Part shown: positions 63,243 through 64,000 of the stretch, in pieces | Position numbering within the stretch: position 1 is the first letter of the stretch | Layout of the letters: every line of letters starts with the position of its first letter | Assembly (NCBI GenBank): GCA_019828595.1 | Contig: JAHQRK010000019.1 | Coordinates: 1-64,000 of the forward strand | Origin: Aphanomyces cochlioides | Lineage: Eukaryota; Oomycota; Saprolegniomycetes; Saprolegniales; Verrucalvaceae | Direction: 5' to 3' | Length of the DNA: 64,000 nucleotides | The notes under the pieces: model-generated | The model's database searches: none | Told to the model about the DNA's origin: nothing | Seen by the model: the letters and a program-made list of their open reading frames with translations, nothing else | Position numbers and translations under genes: made by a program

Positions 63243-64000
63243 ATGAACGATGCCCTTCGAGTGTACAAACCACAAAAACGGTAGCTCTCTGTTATCCTGA
63301 AGAAACACATTATGTGCTCTCTAGGCCACATAAAAAACGTGTTGACAAATTGCGACCGCTCATTGCACCGCATCTCGCGAAAAGGTGGCGCCAAGAAGCA
63401 GTGGAATGCACAGCGGAGATGGATTTTCAACTCCAGTGGGTCTACACGTCGCGAGACAAATTCATGGAGAGCCTACAGACGACATGGCTAGCTACATTTG
63501 GCAAATCTCGAGCAGAAGCGTATTGCATCCATGATGTTACAGAATCGTTGATGTTGTGCCAAGAGAGCTTTCGCTTGTGCAGGTTGCCACCCGAGCGATG
63601 GATGAGAGTTCTATCGACAATAGCCATAAGACCAACGCGAAACGACGTGGCGCTCCCAGTGAAAAGCAAGCCAAGGAGGAGGATAGCGTACTCTATCGAG
63701 GTAAATCAGCGGATGCTCGTCCGTCGAAACACTACTTCTGGCTAGATGCGAGACAAACTTCAGCAGCATTTGCGTGAAAAATGCCAAGGAACAATTTGGC
63801 AGGATGAAGTTTGCTCAAGACTTGCTCGACCGCTTGATGCAACTGCCTTTGTCGATCGCAGCGAGCAGGTTTGCGACCATGGATTACCTTTTCATCCCAA
63901 ACATCATGTAGCTCTTTCATTCAGCCACGTCACAGAGTTTGGCTGGTTTCCAAGTCGGAGATGCAAACGTTTTATTGTACCCTTACTCGAGGGAAGCTCA
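63243..64000 (+). CDS. Unrecognised protein gene, cut by the window edge
   Basis: Starts 41 bp after the PARP16-like stop. Exons: 63243-63280, 63325-63582, 63624-63687 and 63746 to beyond 64000, with introns of 44, 41 and 58 nt. The frame is open to the end of the window, giving at least 204 aa. The protein begins MNDALRVYKPQKRPHKKRVD, is rich in basic and aromatic residues (WRQEA, WVYTSRDKF), has an acidic/basic linker (KEEDS), and continues into FVDRSEQVCDHGLPFHPKHH. I recognise no family. Splice phases agree across all joints, so a real gene is likely even though its role is unknown. Confidence 0.65.

Overview
The window is eukaryotic nuclear DNA. All protein genes are split by very short GT-AG introns (nearly all 38-60 nt), intergenic gaps between most genes are tens to a few hundred bases, and the gene set includes gamma-tubulin, an ER-anchored PARP16-type ADP-ribosyltransferase and transposon-derived FAR1/DDE sequence. 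This fits a compact protist genome; an oomycete or related stramenopile is my best guess, from gene style only and not from a database match.

Positions 1-51,837 (81% of the window) are one head-to-tail tandem array with a unit of about 1.2 kb. Each complete unit holds a single tRNA-Arg(ACG) gene on the + strand with intact A and B boxes and a T-run terminator. I count 43 tRNA copies plus a final partial unit that ends before its tRNA. The array runs off the left edge, so the true copy number is higher. The units are nearly identical. The left half has a 1,198-bp unit. From copy 24 rightwards a 1,204-bp form with a 6-bp insertion becomes dominant, and some units gain another 15 bp just upstream of the tRNA. 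Phased variants show that blocks of two to four units have been copied within the array. No protein gene is supported inside the unit. A strongly G-rich tract precedes each tRNA and a C-rich tract follows it.

Positions 51,838-53,049 form a transition zone without a convincing gene but with a cluster of short hairpins. After it come tightly packed single-copy genes. On the minus strand there is a psq-type helix-turn-helix / class I-II aminotransferase fusion (53,050-54,906, nine exons), and 56 bp upstream of it gamma-tubulin (54,963-56,566, six exons). Divergent from gamma-tubulin across a 180-bp AT-rich gap is a coiled-coil protein gene on the plus strand (56,747-58,118). Its stop codon overlaps the tail of a minus-strand gene (58,111-59,847) that joins a FAR1-like zinc-binding region to a DDE transposase-like domain apparently lacking the first catalytic acidic pair. 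A poorly resolved 0.9-kb stretch follows. Three plus-strand genes close the window: a small C2H2 protein of the At2g23090 type (60,744-61,213), an RWD-like/PARP16-type fusion with a C-terminal membrane anchor (61,440-63,201), and an unrecognised gene cut by the window edge (63,243-64,000).

Functionally, the array would supply large amounts of one Arg tRNA and may also act as chromosomal structure. The genes to its right are unrelated housekeeping, regulatory and transposon-derived genes. The one pairing that suggests cooperation is gamma-tubulin with the divergent coiled-coil gene, and that is inference only.
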